A stretch of 26,291 bases of DNA from SIG701 sp045544955 (GTDB lineage: Bacteria > Bacillota > Clostridia > Oscillospirales > CAG-272). Below are positions 17,096 to 25,078 of this stretch, piece after piece. Within the stretch, counting starts at the first letter, position 1; the number at the start of each line of letters is the position of its first letter. Under the pieces are notes generated by a model. The model saw only the letters and a program-made list of their open reading frames with translations, searched no databases and was not told the origin of the DNA. Location: NCBI GenBank assembly GCA_045544955.1, contig JAZPZY010000011.1, forward strand, positions 1 to 26,291, read 5' to 3'. The position numbers and the translations under genes were made by a program.

Positions 17096-18424
17096 TCATA
17101 TGTTTTCCGGCAACATCAGATCCACCGTGGAGAGAGCCGCCAGTGCCCGCTCCGCATACAGCGGATAACGCATACGCCGGCCGCCCTTTACAGGCGTATC
17201 CAGCGGCGGAATAATGCCAAAATTGGCGTTCATCGGCTGGAAATCACCGGTTCCGCCGTGGCTGACGTAATGAGCCATGGCACCGATCATCGTTTCCTTT
17301 GGAAACGCAGGAGCGGCAAGTCCACGCACGCGGCAAACCGCCGAAAGTCCGGCAACGTAGCCGGAAGCGGCCGATTCGATATATCCTTCCACGCCGGTCA
17401 TCTGTCCGGCGAAGAAAATCCGGGGATTTGTCCGGAGAGAATAATCCGGCTCCAACAGATCGGGCGAATTCAAAAACGTATTGCGGTGCATCACGCCGTA
17501 GCGGAGAAACTCCGCATTTTCCAGGCCGGGGATCATGCGGAACACACGCCGCTGTTCCGGAAAAGTCAGATGCGTCTGGAATCCCACAAGGTTGAACATA
17601 GTACCGCTTTCATCCTCACGGCGAAGCTGCACCACAGCATAGTATTTTTCGCCCGTTTCCGGATGACGGATGCCAACGGGCTTCAGCGGTCCGTACCGCA
17701 GCGTATCTTCCCCACGCTTTGCCATCACTTCCACAGGCATACACCCTTCAAAAACGGTAAGCGTCTCGTTTTTATCAAAATCGTGCAGCGGTGCTTCCTC
17801 CGCCGTGATCAGTGCCTGATAAAAGGCTTTATATTCGTCTTCGTGCATGGGGCAGTTGATATAATCCGCTTCGCCTTTGCCGTAACGGGAGGCAAAAAAG
17901 GCACGGCTCATATCCACCGTTGCGAAATCCACGATGGGTGCGGCGGCGTCAAAAAAACTGAGTCCGCCTTTTCCGGTAATAGCCGTAATTTCTTTTGCCA
18001 GCACGTCAGAGGTCAAGGGACCGGTGGCCACCACCGTCACCTCATCCTCGGGGATTTTTTCCACCTCGGCCGGAATCACTTCGATCAGCGGACAGAGGCG
18101 GATCTTATCCGTGATATACTGTGCAAACCGCACCCGGTCCACCGCCAAGGCACCGCCCGCCGATACTCTTGAAGCGTCTGCCGCTTCCATCATAAGGGAG
18201 CCCATGCGGCGAAGCTCTTCCTTCAAAAGGCCAGCGGCCGAATCCACCGCCGCATTCCGCAGCGAATTGGAGCACACCAGCTCGCCGAACAGATCCGAAT
18301 GGTGAGCCGGCGTTCTTTTCAGCGGCTTCATTTCATAGAGACGGACGCGGACACCGCGTTTTGCCGCCTGCCAGGCGGCCTCCGTGCCGGCCAATCCCGC
18401 ACCGTAAACGTTAATCGTTTCCAT
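17096..18424 (-). CDS. trmFO: Methylenetetrahydrofolate-tRNA (uracil-54-C5)-methyltransferase TrmFO
   Basis: The 442-residue flavoprotein makes the ribothymidine at tRNA position 54, using methylene-THF and FADH2 rather than SAM, as in most Firmicutes. The FAD-binding GAGLAG is at residues 8-13. ELVCSNSLRNAAVDSAAGLLKEE, shown here in part as CSNSLRNAAV, is the TrmFO signature. The C-terminal FFAGQMTGVEGYIESAASG and NANFGIIPPL segments are also present. I chose ATG at 18424 (AAGG 9 bases upstream) over a TTG at 18433. It lies 17 bases after topA, the same topA-trmFO order as in Bacillus. Confidence 0.97.
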   Translation of the reverse strand: METINVYGAGLAGTEAAWQAAKRGVRVRLYEMKPLKRTPAHHSDLFGELVCSNSLRNAAVDSAAGLLKEELRRMGSLMMEAADASRVSAGGALAVDRVRFAQYITDKIRLCPLIEVIPAEVEKIPEDEVTVVATGPLTSDVLAKEITAITGKGGLSFFDAAAPIVDFATVDMSRAFFASRYGKGEADYINCPMHEDEYKAFYQALITAEEAPLHDFDKNETLTVFEGCMPVEVMAKRGEDTLRYGPLKPVGIRHPETGEKYYAVVQLRREDESGTMFNLVGFQTHLTFPEQRRVFRMIPGLENAEFLRYGVMHRNTFLNSPDLLEPDYSLRTNPRIFFAGQMTGVEGYIESAASGYVAGLSAVCRVRGLAAPAFPKETMIGAMAHYVSHGGTGDFQPMNANFGIIPPLDTPVKGGRRMRYPLYAERALAALSTVDLMLPENI

Positions 18425-18441
18425 ACACAGCAACCTTGTGT

Positions 18442-20721
18442 TTACGAATTGGTTTTATCTGCCGTCTCCGCCAATTCCTCCGGCGTCATATCACGGCGAT
18501 AGTTACATTTTTCTCCTTTGCAAAGGAGGTAGTTCTTCCCTTTTTTGCGGAAAAGGATGCCGCCACACCGGGGGCACGTCTCCGCCGTAGGCATATCCCA
18601 AGAAGAGAAATCACATTCCGGATAGCGGGAGCAGCTGTAAAAGACCGTATGATTCTTACCCCATTTGGTAACGATCTCCGCCCCGCACTTTGGGCAGTTC
18701 ACGCCGGTGCTCTTTACCTTCTGCTTTGTGAATTTGCAGGCAGGATAGCGAACGCAGGCGTAAAAATCCCCGTACCTGCCGGAACGCAGAATCATATCCG
18801 AGCCGCACTCCTCGCATTTGAAGGATGCGATCTCCGGCTCTTTTTCCGACGAACTTTCTGCTGTCTTATTCAGGGGCTTGGTGTTCTTGCAGGCGGGATA
18901 ATTGGGACAGGCGGCAAACTTGCCGAACCGACCGTTCTTTACGATCATCTTAGCACCGCAAAGCTCACAGATAATATCCGTTTCCTCCACGGGAACGTCG
19001 ATGGAATCCTTGGAAATCGCCTCTTCGGCACGGTCAAGTTCTTTGGAGAAGCCTGCGTAAAATTTGCTGAGCAGTCCTTCCACCGTATCCTTGCCGTTGG
19101 CGATCTCGTCCAGATCATCCTCCATGGTAGCGGTAAACTTATAGTCAACGATGTCCGGAAAATGCTCAATCATCAGTTTGGTAGTGATCTCACCAATCGG
19201 CGTGGGCACCAGAGATTTGCCTTCTCTCGCCACGTATCCGCGTGCAATGATCAGTGAAACGATAGGAGCAAAGGTACTGGGGCGGCCAATGCCCTTATCC
19301 TCCAGAAACTTCACGAGAGAAGCTTCCGTATACCGTGCGGGCGGCTCAGTAAAGTGCTGCACAGGCAGAACGTTTTCACATGTAAGAAGATCACCCATGG
19401 CCAATGCGGGAAGCTTTGCGGAAACGGTATCCAGCGGCTCGTCGGTGGATTCTTCGTACAGAGCCAAAAAGCCCGGGAATTTCATAGTATTTCCGGCGGC
19501 ATGATACAGGTAACCGCCGGCGGTGATCTCCGCGCTGACCGTTGCAAACTCGGCGTTCTCCATCTGGCTGGCAACGAATCGCTCCCAGATCAGCTTATAC
19601 AGTTTGTACTGATCGGCGGAAAGGTGCTTCCGCACAGCGGACGGAAGAATGGACAGATTTGCCGGACGGATCGCTTCGTGGGCATCCTGTGCATTTGCCT
19701 TGGATTTATACGTACGGGGTGTGTCGGGGCAATACTTATCACCGTATTTTTCGGTGATATAGGCACGGGCACTTTCCTGTGCTTCTGCCGAAACACGGAG
19801 CGAGTCGGTACGCATATAGGTAATAAGGCCCTGCACGCCGCCGAACTCCGGTCCAAGGTTAATACCCTCGTACAGTTCCTGTGCCACACGCATGGTACGC
19901 TGAGCCTGGAAATTCAGCTTCCGGGAGGCTTCCTGCTGCATGGTGGAGGTGGTAAACGGTGCGGCGGGAGCACGGAATTTGGTACCGAATTTCACGTCGG
20001 ACACGGTAAAAGAAGCCGTTTTCAGTGCATTCTGAACGGCCATTGCCTCTGTTTCATTGACGATCTCCCGCTTTTCGCCGGTTTTCGCATCACCGTAAAA
20101 ATGGGCGGTAAAGGTTTTTCCTTCGGTATTTTTCAGTTCGGCGTCGAGAGTCCAATATTCTTTCGGAACGAAAGCACGGATCTCGTTCTCCCGTTCCACA
20201 ACGATACGGGCGGCTACAGACTGACAGCGTCCGGCCGACAGGCCGCTTTTCACCTTTTTCCAAAGGAACGGGCTGAGTTTATATCCAACGATCCGGTCAA
20301 GAAGACGGCGAGCCTGCTGGGAATTCACCAGATCCATATCAATATCGCGGGGACTCTTGATACCTGCCTTGATAGCCGTTTTGGTGATCTCGTTAAAGGT
20401 CACGCGGCGGATCTTTTCCGGCGGAATAGCGAGAGCGTTGGCAAGGTGCCAGGAGATCGCTTCTCCTTCCCGGTCAGGGTCCGTCGCCAGATAGACGTAG
20501 TGGGCGTTTTTCGCCTCTTTTTTCAGTTCACGGATCAAGTCGCCCTTTCCACGGATATTGATATAGTGCGGTTCAAAGTGATTTTCAATATCCACGCCCA
20601 AAGAAGACTTCGGCAGGTCACGGACGTGCCCCACGGAAGCCAGCACCTTATAATTGGAACCGAGTGCATTTTTTATAGTGGAAATTTTACCGGGAGACTC
20701 AATAATAACAAGATTTGCCAT
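18442..20721 (-). CDS. topA: DNA topoisomerase I
   Basis: The 759-residue type IA topoisomerase relaxes negative supercoils. The Toprim domain begins at VIIESPGK and has DPDREGEA at 81-88. The catalytic tyrosine is Y302 in TYMRTDSLR. After the core there are four C4 zinc ribbons: CELC/CPNYPAC, CEEC/CVRYPAC, CPKC/CSRYPEC and CPRC/CKGEKC. The ATG at 20721 has no adjacent Shine-Dalgarno. AAGGGAGGA lies about 25 bases upstream, separated by a small perfect hairpin (see separate entry). It sits between dprA and trmFO as in Bacillus (dprA-topA-trmFO). Confidence 0.98.
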   Translation of the reverse strand: MANLVIIESPGKISTIKNALGSNYKVLASVGHVRDLPKSSLGVDIENHFEPHYINIRGKGDLIRELKKEAKNAHYVYLATDPDREGEAISWHLANALAIPPEKIRRVTFNEITKTAIKAGIKSPRDIDMDLVNSQQARRLLDRIVGYKLSPFLWKKVKSGLSAGRCQSVAARIVVERENEIRAFVPKEYWTLDAELKNTEGKTFTAHFYGDAKTGEKREIVNETEAMAVQNALKTASFTVSDVKFGTKFRAPAAPFTTSTMQQEASRKLNFQAQRTMRVAQELYEGINLGPEFGGVQGLITYMRTDSLRVSAEAQESARAYITEKYGDKYCPDTPRTYKSKANAQDAHEAIRPANLSILPSAVRKHLSADQYKLYKLIWERFVASQMENAEFATVSAEITAGGYLYHAAGNTMKFPGFLALYEESTDEPLDTVSAKLPALAMGDLLTCENVLPVQHFTEPPARYTEASLVKFLEDKGIGRPSTFAPIVSLIIARGYVAREGKSLVPTPIGEITTKLMIEHFPDIVDYKFTATMEDDLDEIANGKDTVEGLLSKFYAGFSKELDRAEEAISKDSIDVPVEETDIICELCGAKMIVKNGRFGKFAACPNYPACKNTKPLNKTAESSSEKEPEIASFKCEECGSDMILRSGRYGDFYACVRYPACKFTKQKVKSTGVNCPKCGAEIVTKWGKNHTVFYSCSRYPECDFSSWDMPTAETCPRCGGILFRKKGKNYLLCKGEKCNYRRDMTPEELAETADKTNS

Positions 20722-20755
20722 TTAGCGGTTGCCTGAAATACAGGCATCCTCCCTT
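20722..20755 (-). promoter_or_regulatory. topA translation start region with hairpin between SD and ATG
   Basis: On the minus strand AAGGGAGGA (20755-20747) is followed by a perfect hairpin, TGCCTG, loop TATTT, CAGGCA (20746-20730). Eight further bases then lead to the ATG. If the 17-base hairpin forms, the effective spacing falls to about 8 bases, which is normal for initiation. An out-of-frame ATG directly abuts the SD and would read a 24-codon overlapping frame, but it is too close to be used well. Confidence 0.55.
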
Positions 20756-20798
20756 CAATACAGCAAGGCGACAAGCGCCGATATGTTCAAAATTTCAG

Positions 20799-22181
20799 TT
20801 ATCCCCTGTCGGGATCATCAGGCACGGACTCCGCAAGACTCCGTTTTACGTAATGACTGCCCGCCGTGCACTCCACAGCACCGCAAAGTTCAAGCAGCGT
20901 CAGTGCCGTGAGCACGTCGGGAATCGCAAGGCCGTCCACTTGGATGCTGTCTGCAAGGCACGGCACGTCCATTTGCATGGCGGCGTACACCTTTTTGGCA
21001 CTGTCATCCAGCAGATCAAAGCCAACCGGATTTGCGGGTATCATTTTCCGACCGTTCGTGTTTTGCTCTTCTTCAAACCGGGCAAGCGCTTTTTTCGGTG
21101 CCGTTTTCTTCTCCGGTTTGGTCGATTTGGGTTTAGGGTTCTCCGGCGGCGTCTTACTCTTTCCGCCGTAATTACCCTGGCCGTAATATTTTTGTCCGTC
21201 CGGTGTGGAAACATGCATTCGTATAGCCACATCTGCCGCATTATCCGATGCTGAAGCCGCAGAAACGGCCGCATCGGCCGCCTTCAGGCGAATAGAGTGC
21301 GGATATACGAATTCATAATTCTTCAGAATATCGACGGCACCGGTAACGGCCTGTGCACCGGTTTTGATGAGCAGATTCGGACCGGCCGCACCGCTGTCAC
21401 CGATTCTGCCGGGAACGGCGTACACCTCGCGTCCCTGATACAATGCGTGTCGTGCCGTTATCAGCGAACCGCTCCTAAGATTGCCCTCTACGACGACGAC
21501 CGCATCGGACAAACCGCTGATAATACGGTTCCGTATGGGGAAATGATGCCCGTTGGGCGGCGTTCCGGGTGCAAACTCCGTTATCACGGCACCGTTTTCA
21601 ATGACACGGCGGAATAGCTCCTTATGCTCCGGAGGATATACGATATCAATGCCGCAGCCCAATACACCGACCGTAACACCGCCGGCAGAGATAGCCCCTG
21701 CCATTGCCATACCGTCAACGCCGAGAGCCAGACCGCTGACAAGAACCGCACCGCCAGCCCCCAGGCCGCATCCGATATCGTATGCCATTTTCTTGCCGTA
21801 TTCGGACATAGTGCGTGTACCGACCACGGCACAGCAGCAATTCCTCTCAAAATCCGGCAGCTGTCCTACAACATACAGCACGCAGGGGGCATCCCGCAAC
21901 TGATAAAGCGTACGGGGATACTGCGAATCAGACGGCGTCAGAATCTGAATGTGATTCTCTTCACAGCGGCGAAGTATGGAAAGTGCGTCCGACGTATCTT
22001 TATTGCTCAGCCGGTCAAGTACTGCAAGGTCCTTACCGTCCAAAGCCTCGGCCAGAGACTTTCTGTTGGCTTTCAAAATATTCTCGGCGGTGGAAAAACG
22101 GTGAAGCAGTCCCAGAGGAACACGGCTTCCCGCACCGCAGGCAAGCGACAGCCACACCCACGCCAAACGATCCTTCGTCAT
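20799..22181 (-). CDS. dprA: DNA-processing protein DprA
   Basis: The 460-residue protein loads RecA on incoming single-stranded DNA in transformation. The Rossmann-like core has AVVGTRTMSEYG, SGLALGVDGMAM, VLGCGIDIVYPPEH, ITEFAPGTPPNGHHFPIRNR and VVEGNLRSGSLITA. A Pro/Lys-rich linker at about residues 325-385 joins it to a C-terminal winged-helix domain (DLLDDSAKKVYAAM to SHYVKRSL), making it longer than average. I chose ATG at 22181 with AAAGGA 10 bases upstream; the in-frame extension to 22262 overlaps the upstream gene. It follows the trmH-family gene by 25 bases. No competence genes are nearby, so natural transformation cannot be inferred. Confidence 0.96.
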   Translation of the reverse strand: MTKDRLAWVWLSLACGAGSRVPLGLLHRFSTAENILKANRKSLAEALDGKDLAVLDRLSNKDTSDALSILRRCEENHIQILTPSDSQYPRTLYQLRDAPCVLYVVGQLPDFERNCCCAVVGTRTMSEYGKKMAYDIGCGLGAGGAVLVSGLALGVDGMAMAGAISAGGVTVGVLGCGIDIVYPPEHKELFRRVIENGAVITEFAPGTPPNGHHFPIRNRIISGLSDAVVVVEGNLRSGSLITARHALYQGREVYAVPGRIGDSGAAGPNLLIKTGAQAVTGAVDILKNYEFVYPHSIRLKAADAAVSAASASDNAADVAIRMHVSTPDGQKYYGQGNYGGKSKTPPENPKPKSTKPEKKTAPKKALARFEEEQNTNGRKMIPANPVGFDLLDDSAKKVYAAMQMDVPCLADSIQVDGLAIPDVLTALTLLELCGAVECTAGSHYVKRSLAESVPDDPDRG

Positions 22182-22206
22182 ACGTTCGCAATCCTTTCCG
22201 AATAAT

Positions 22207-23055
22207 TCAGCCAAACGTTCTAAAATACTCCCACAGCAGAACGGCGGCGGCACCGGCCGCATTCAGCGATTCGGTGCCAGGCACCATAGGAATACGCACG
22301 ACGCTGTCAGACAAGGCAAGAACCGCCTTTGAAACGCCGTGTCCCTCGTTGCCGATCACAACGCAATCCGCCGGTCGGAGTGCATCCTTTCCGAGGCAAA
22401 GCGAGTTATCCGAGAGAGCCGCTGCCAAAATGCGGTGTCCATCCTCTTTAAGCACGGCAAGAGATTCCGTAAGCGACGCACAGACGTCAATCTCCATACG
22501 GAACAGCGTACCCATGCTGGCACGCACCGTTCGGGGATGATAGATATCCGCACAGCCGCCCAGAAGTATTCTCTTATAGCCGAAGGCGGCCGCCGTGCGG
22601 ATGATGGTACCCAAATTCCCGGGATCCTGTACAGACTCCACGGCAAGAACCCGACATCCGTGAAGCGAACGGACACGCTCAACACGCTCGGCATTCACTC
22701 TCACGTGCAGTTTCTGCAAAGGAGCCAGCACGGTGATGATCCCCTGCGGTGCGTTTTCGGTGGAGATTTTGGCAAACACCGGTGACGGCAGCACGAGGAT
22801 CCGTGCAGATGACGGTGCACGGCGGAGCATCGGCAGAACCGACTCGTTCGCCATACCGTCATCACTTCGCAGAAGAATGTACCGGATCTCCGCCATACCG
22901 GCGGCTTCCTCGGAGAGTTTTCTGCCCTCTGCCAAAAACAGAGACTGCTCGGCCCTGTGCTTTGCGTCCGACAGTTTGCTGAGGGAAACGATAAGCGGAT
23001 TGGCACGGGAAGTGATCGTTTCCGCGTGCGGCACCACGTCCAAAATTCTCTGCAT
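22207..23055 (-). CDS. TrmH/SpoU-family RNA 2'-O-methyltransferase
   Basis: The 282-residue SPOUT enzyme has an N-terminal substrate-binding region (FLAEGRKLSEEA) and the knotted C-terminal domain with its three motifs: SVQDPGNLGTIIRTA, VIGNEGHGVS and RIPMVPGTESLNAAGAAAV. These bind SAM and form the knot. Such proteins methylate ribose 2'-OH in 23S rRNA or tRNA, but the exact target is not decidable by eye. In Firmicutes a similar gene (ysgA-like) often follows infC-rpmI-rplT. It starts 24 bases beyond the rplT terminator and has no clear promoter of its own, so read-through probably supplies it. Confidence 0.92.
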   Translation of the reverse strand: MQRILDVVPHAETITSRANPLIVSLSKLSDAKHRAEQSLFLAEGRKLSEEAAGMAEIRYILLRSDDGMANESVLPMLRRAPSSARILVLPSPVFAKISTENAPQGIITVLAPLQKLHVRVNAERVERVRSLHGCRVLAVESVQDPGNLGTIIRTAAAFGYKRILLGGCADIYHPRTVRASMGTLFRMEIDVCASLTESLAVLKEDGHRILAAALSDNSLCLGKDALRPADCVVIGNEGHGVSKAVLALSDSVVRIPMVPGTESLNAAGAAAVLLWEYFRTFG

Positions 23056-23078
23056 ACTGATTTTTCACCAAGTATCAT

Positions 23079-23103
23079 AAAAACCCGGTTAAACCGGGTT
23101 TTT
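23079..23103 (-). terminator. Intrinsic terminator after rplT
   Basis: AAAACCCGG (23080-23088) and CCGGGTTTT (23094-23102) form a perfect stem with a five-base loop, with T/A runs on both sides. It begins within 10 bases of the rplT stop codon and closes the infC operon. The trmH-family gene lies just past it. Confidence 0.88.
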
Positions 23104-23109
23104 AATCAA

Positions 23110-23463
23110 TCAAAGGGCAGCCTTAGCCTGCTCTGCGAGAGCCGCGAATGCTTCCTTATCAGAAACGGCGATCTCAGCGAGCATCTTTCTGTTCAGAGAA
23201 ATGCCGGCCTTCTTGAGACCGTTCATGAAGGTGGAGTAGTTCATGCCGCAAACCTTCGCCTGAGCGGAGATACGGGTGATCCACAGTCTTCTGAAGTCTC
23301 TCTTCTTCTGTTTTCTGCCGATATATGCGTAGTTGCCGCTCTTCATTACGGCCTGCTTAGCCATCTTGAAGTGCTTGCTCTTGCTTCCCCAGTAACCCTT
23401 AGCAGCCTTGAGGATCTTATTTCTTCTCTTGCGCGTCATCAGCGCGCCCTTTACTCTTGCCAT
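23110..23463 (-). CDS. rplT: 50S ribosomal protein L20
   Basis: The 117-residue basic protein starts MARVKGALMTRKRRNKILK and contains GYWGSKSKHFKMAKQAV and DFRRLWITRISAQ, diagnostic of L20. L20 binds 23S rRNA early in 50S assembly. In Bacillus it represses its own operon through the infC leader. Length is standard. GGAAAGGAAA precedes the ATG. It is the last gene of infC-rpmI-rplT. Confidence 0.98.
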   Translation of the reverse strand: MARVKGALMTRKRRNKILKAAKGYWGSKSKHFKMAKQAVMKSGNYAYIGRKQKKRDFRRLWITRISAQAKVCGMNYSTFMNGLKKAGISLNRKMLAEIAVSDKEAFAALAEQAKAAL

Positions 23464-23530
23464 TGTTTTATTTCCTTTCCGTTACTTCTGATGTACGTTT
23501 ACTGTACTGTGTTATGCGCAGGGCGCACGA

Positions 23531-23725
23531 TTATTTGCAGATGAGCTTCTTTACGTTAGCTGCCATTGCCTCGGAGAGGATCTGACTGCCGCGGAGGTGT
23601 CTCTTCTGCTTTGCGGTCTTGCCGCCCAGGTTATGACGGTGGTGGTCGTGGAACATTTTTACCTTACCGGTGCCGGTTACGGTAAATCTCTTGGCAGAAG
23701 CCTTATGCGTTTTGATCTTTCCCAT
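23531..23725 (-). CDS. rpmI: 50S ribosomal protein L35
   Basis: The 64-residue protein begins MGKIKTHKASAKRFTVTGTG and has the family's HNLGGKTAKQKRHLRG segment. Length is standard for L35. AAAGGA lies about 9 bases before the ATG. It lies between infC (61-base gap) and rplT (67-base gap). Confidence 0.98.
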   Translation of the reverse strand: MGKIKTHKASAKRFTVTGTGKVKMFHDHHRHNLGGKTAKQKRHLRGSQILSEAMAANVKKLICK

Positions 23726-23786
23726 TGTAGTAATCCTTTCGGTTGTTATTTTGAATGTGCGTGAGGGGTGTTGCTATGCAGAACTG

Positions 23787-24311
23787 TTACTTCGCTGCGG
23801 TCTGCTTTACCGGGGCAATAAACATGATTGCCTGTCTTCCTTCCAGAGCCGGCTTTTTGTCTACGGTACCGACCTCGGAACATGCAGCAGCGAAACGCTC
23901 CAGAATTTCCTGACCAAGACTCTGGTGAGCCATCTCACGTCCTTTGAATTTCAGACAGACGCGAACCTTATTGCCATCCTGTAAAAAACGGATTGCACGA
24001 TTGACCTTCGTATCAAAATCATGGGTGTCGATACGGCAAGAAAGCTGCACTTCCTTCACCTCAACGGTAGTCTGCTTCTTCTTTGCCTCTTTTTCACGCT
24101 TGTCGCATTCGTAACGGTATTTGCCGTAATCCATCGCGCGGCAAACGGGCGGCGTAGCCTGGGGAGCAATGAGGACCAGATCCACACCGTGATCAAACGC
24201 GTACGCACGCGCCTGACTTATGGGCATGATTCCCATCTGGTTTCCTTCCTCGTCCAGCATACGAGCCTCTTTGACTTTGATCTGATCATTGATCAACAGT
24301 TCCTTTGCTAT
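23787..24311 (-). CDS. infC: Translation initiation factor IF-3, probable AUA start
   Basis: The 174-residue protein (counting the first codon as Met) has the IF-3 N-domain (ELLINDQIKVKEARML), the linker helix (MDYGKYRYECDKREKEAKKK) and the C-domain (EVQLSCRIDTHDF to FKGREMAHQSLGQE). IF-3 keeps 30S subunits free and rejects non-AUG starts. The frame has no ATG or GTG near the conserved N-terminus. Alignment with Bacillus-type IF-3 puts residue 1 at an ATA codon (24311-24309), and GGAGGTG lies exactly 7 bases before it. A TTG two codons upstream (24317) is only one base from GGAGGTG. A rare start codon allows IF-3 to control its own synthesis, as shown for AUU in E. coli. It is the first gene of infC-rpmI-rplT. 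Confidence 0.93.
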   Translation of the reverse strand: MAKELLINDQIKVKEARMLDEEGNQMGIMPISQARAYAFDHGVDLVLIAPQATPPVCRAMDYGKYRYECDKREKEAKKKQTTVEVKEVQLSCRIDTHDFDTKVNRAIRFLQDGNKVRVCLKFKGREMAHQSLGQEILERFAAACSEVGTVDKKPALEGRQAIMFIAPVKQTAAK

Positions 24312-24325
24312 AGTCAAGCACCTCC

Positions 24326-24448
24326 AGTAAATGAAAATAGAGCCGCAAAACGGCCCCATTCTGACAATAACAATACACAAAGGTATTGGGTTATTGACCG
24401 AGCTCGCTGTGCGGCACGGTGAGAACGGAACAGTTCTACTTTGTTTTC
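24326..24448 (-). ncRNA. infC operon leader, probable L20-responsive attenuator
   Basis: About 120 untranslated bases separate the promoter from the infC ribosome binding site. They contain a strong stem formed by CAATAA-CAATAC (24365-24376) and GTATTG-TTATTG (24383-24396, two-base bulge), a GTGCC-rich middle part, and a terminator-like hairpin just before the SD. In Bacillus the infC leader binds L20, which promotes termination. I see the layout but have not matched the L20-binding core to the known consensus, so the ligand is inference. Confidence 0.6.
24331..24356 (-). terminator. Leader terminator hairpin upstream of infC
   Basis: On the minus strand GGGCCG (24356-24351), loop TTTTG, CGGCTC (24345-24340) forms six pairs including one G-U. 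TATTTTCAT follows. It ends six bases before the infC GGAGG, the expected place for an attenuator. The short stem suggests a conditional terminator. Confidence 0.6.
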
Positions 24449-24454
24449 CGTAGT

Positions 24455-24483
24455 ATTATAGCACATCTCTTCCCTGTTGTCAA
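24455..24483 (-). promoter_or_regulatory. Consensus extended -10 promoter of infC operon
   Basis: TTGACA (24483-24478), a 17-base spacer and TATAAT (24460-24455) match the sigma-A consensus on the minus strand. TG sits one base before the -10. Transcription should start near 24448. Confidence 0.92.
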
Positions 24484-24599
24484 GAGAAAATGAAAATATT
24501 TTTGCAAGGTGAAAAAAGAGAGACACAGCACAAGAACCGTACCGGGGAGTGGCCGTTTCCGACTCTCTTGCCGATACCACAGGTACTGTGTCTATCATT

Positions 24600-24628
24600 A
24601 TTGTAGCACGTTTCACACGCTGTGTCAA
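24600..24628 (-). promoter_or_regulatory. Second upstream promoter-like site, minus strand
   Basis: TTGACA (24628-24623), 17 bases, TACAAT (24605-24600), with TG one base before the -10. About 20 of 30 bases agree with the promoter at 24455-24483, including GTGCTA before the -10. It points at infC about 145 bases further upstream. The stretch 24484-24738 holds no gene I can support. Confidence 0.7.
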
Positions 24629-24718
24629 GGATGCTCGCTCCATCCAAAAAAAGAGTCTGCCGGTGGACAATTCAAGAAAACTCTCTCCTCGTCAAGACCA
24701 AACACAGACTCCACGATC

Positions 24719-24747
24719 AGTATACCATTTTTTTGTAGTTTTGTCAA
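24719..24747 (-). promoter_or_regulatory. Third promoter-like site, minus strand
   Basis: TTGACA (24747-24742), 17 bases, TATACT (24724-24719), with TGG before the -10 giving an extended -10. It lies at the left edge of the phage-gene remnant and points toward infC. Activity is inference. Confidence 0.55.
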
Positions 24748-25078
24748 TATGAAAGAAGTTTCCCTGCAATTAGCGGCTCTTCCGTCAAGGACGGCGCTCT
24801 GGACAGGAAAACTTCTTCCAAAGACAGTATATCACAAACAGGTGATTCTGTCAAGGAGAAACTTTCTGTATCCCGTACGGCGGCGGAGAACGAGCAGATC
24901 CTCTCCCGGATGCGTTCTATTCTGCAGAACGGCGGCAGTGCGGCAGATCTTCGGTCGTACGTGAACACGCTGGACGCCGAGGAACGCACACAGGCAAAGA
25001 AAAGGCCGCAGGGTACAAACAACCCAGCGGCGTGAGGATGCGGCGTCACAGATCGTCCGTGCGGCTCACAGAGCGGAT
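24739..25078 (+). pseudogene. Frameshifted upstream part of a large polyvalent protein gene
   Basis: A coding-like frame runs from after a TAG at 24736 to a TGA at 25033-25035. It reads SGSSVKDGALDRKTSSKDS, then SVKEKLSVSRTAAENEQ, then ILQNGGSAADLRSYV and LDAEERTQ. Sense then moves to a second frame (KEKAAGYKQPSG, about 24996-25031). It moves next to a third (EDAASQIVRAAHRAD, from 25034), which continues into the open frame at 25079. Needing three frames in about 40 bases shows decay. There is no start codon with an SD and no N-terminal domain, so the 5' part of the gene is gone. Confidence 0.6.
24826..24854 (-). promoter_or_regulatory. Fourth promoter-like site, minus strand
   Basis: TTGACA (24854-24849), 17 bases, TATACT (24831-24826), with TGA before the -10. 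It is embedded in plus-strand remnant coding (SISQTGDSVK), so it may be coincidental codon content rather than a working promoter. Confidence 0.45.

Noticed and set aside
16229..18172. Long plus-strand frame opposite plsX and trmFO
   Set aside because: It crosses two well-supported genes on the other strand and shows no motif or ribosome binding site.
24509..24964. Plus-strand open frame upstream of the remnant, opposite the infC promoters
   Set aside because: It runs through promoter sequence, lacks an SD, and in the overlap with the remnant it reads a different frame from the coding-like one.
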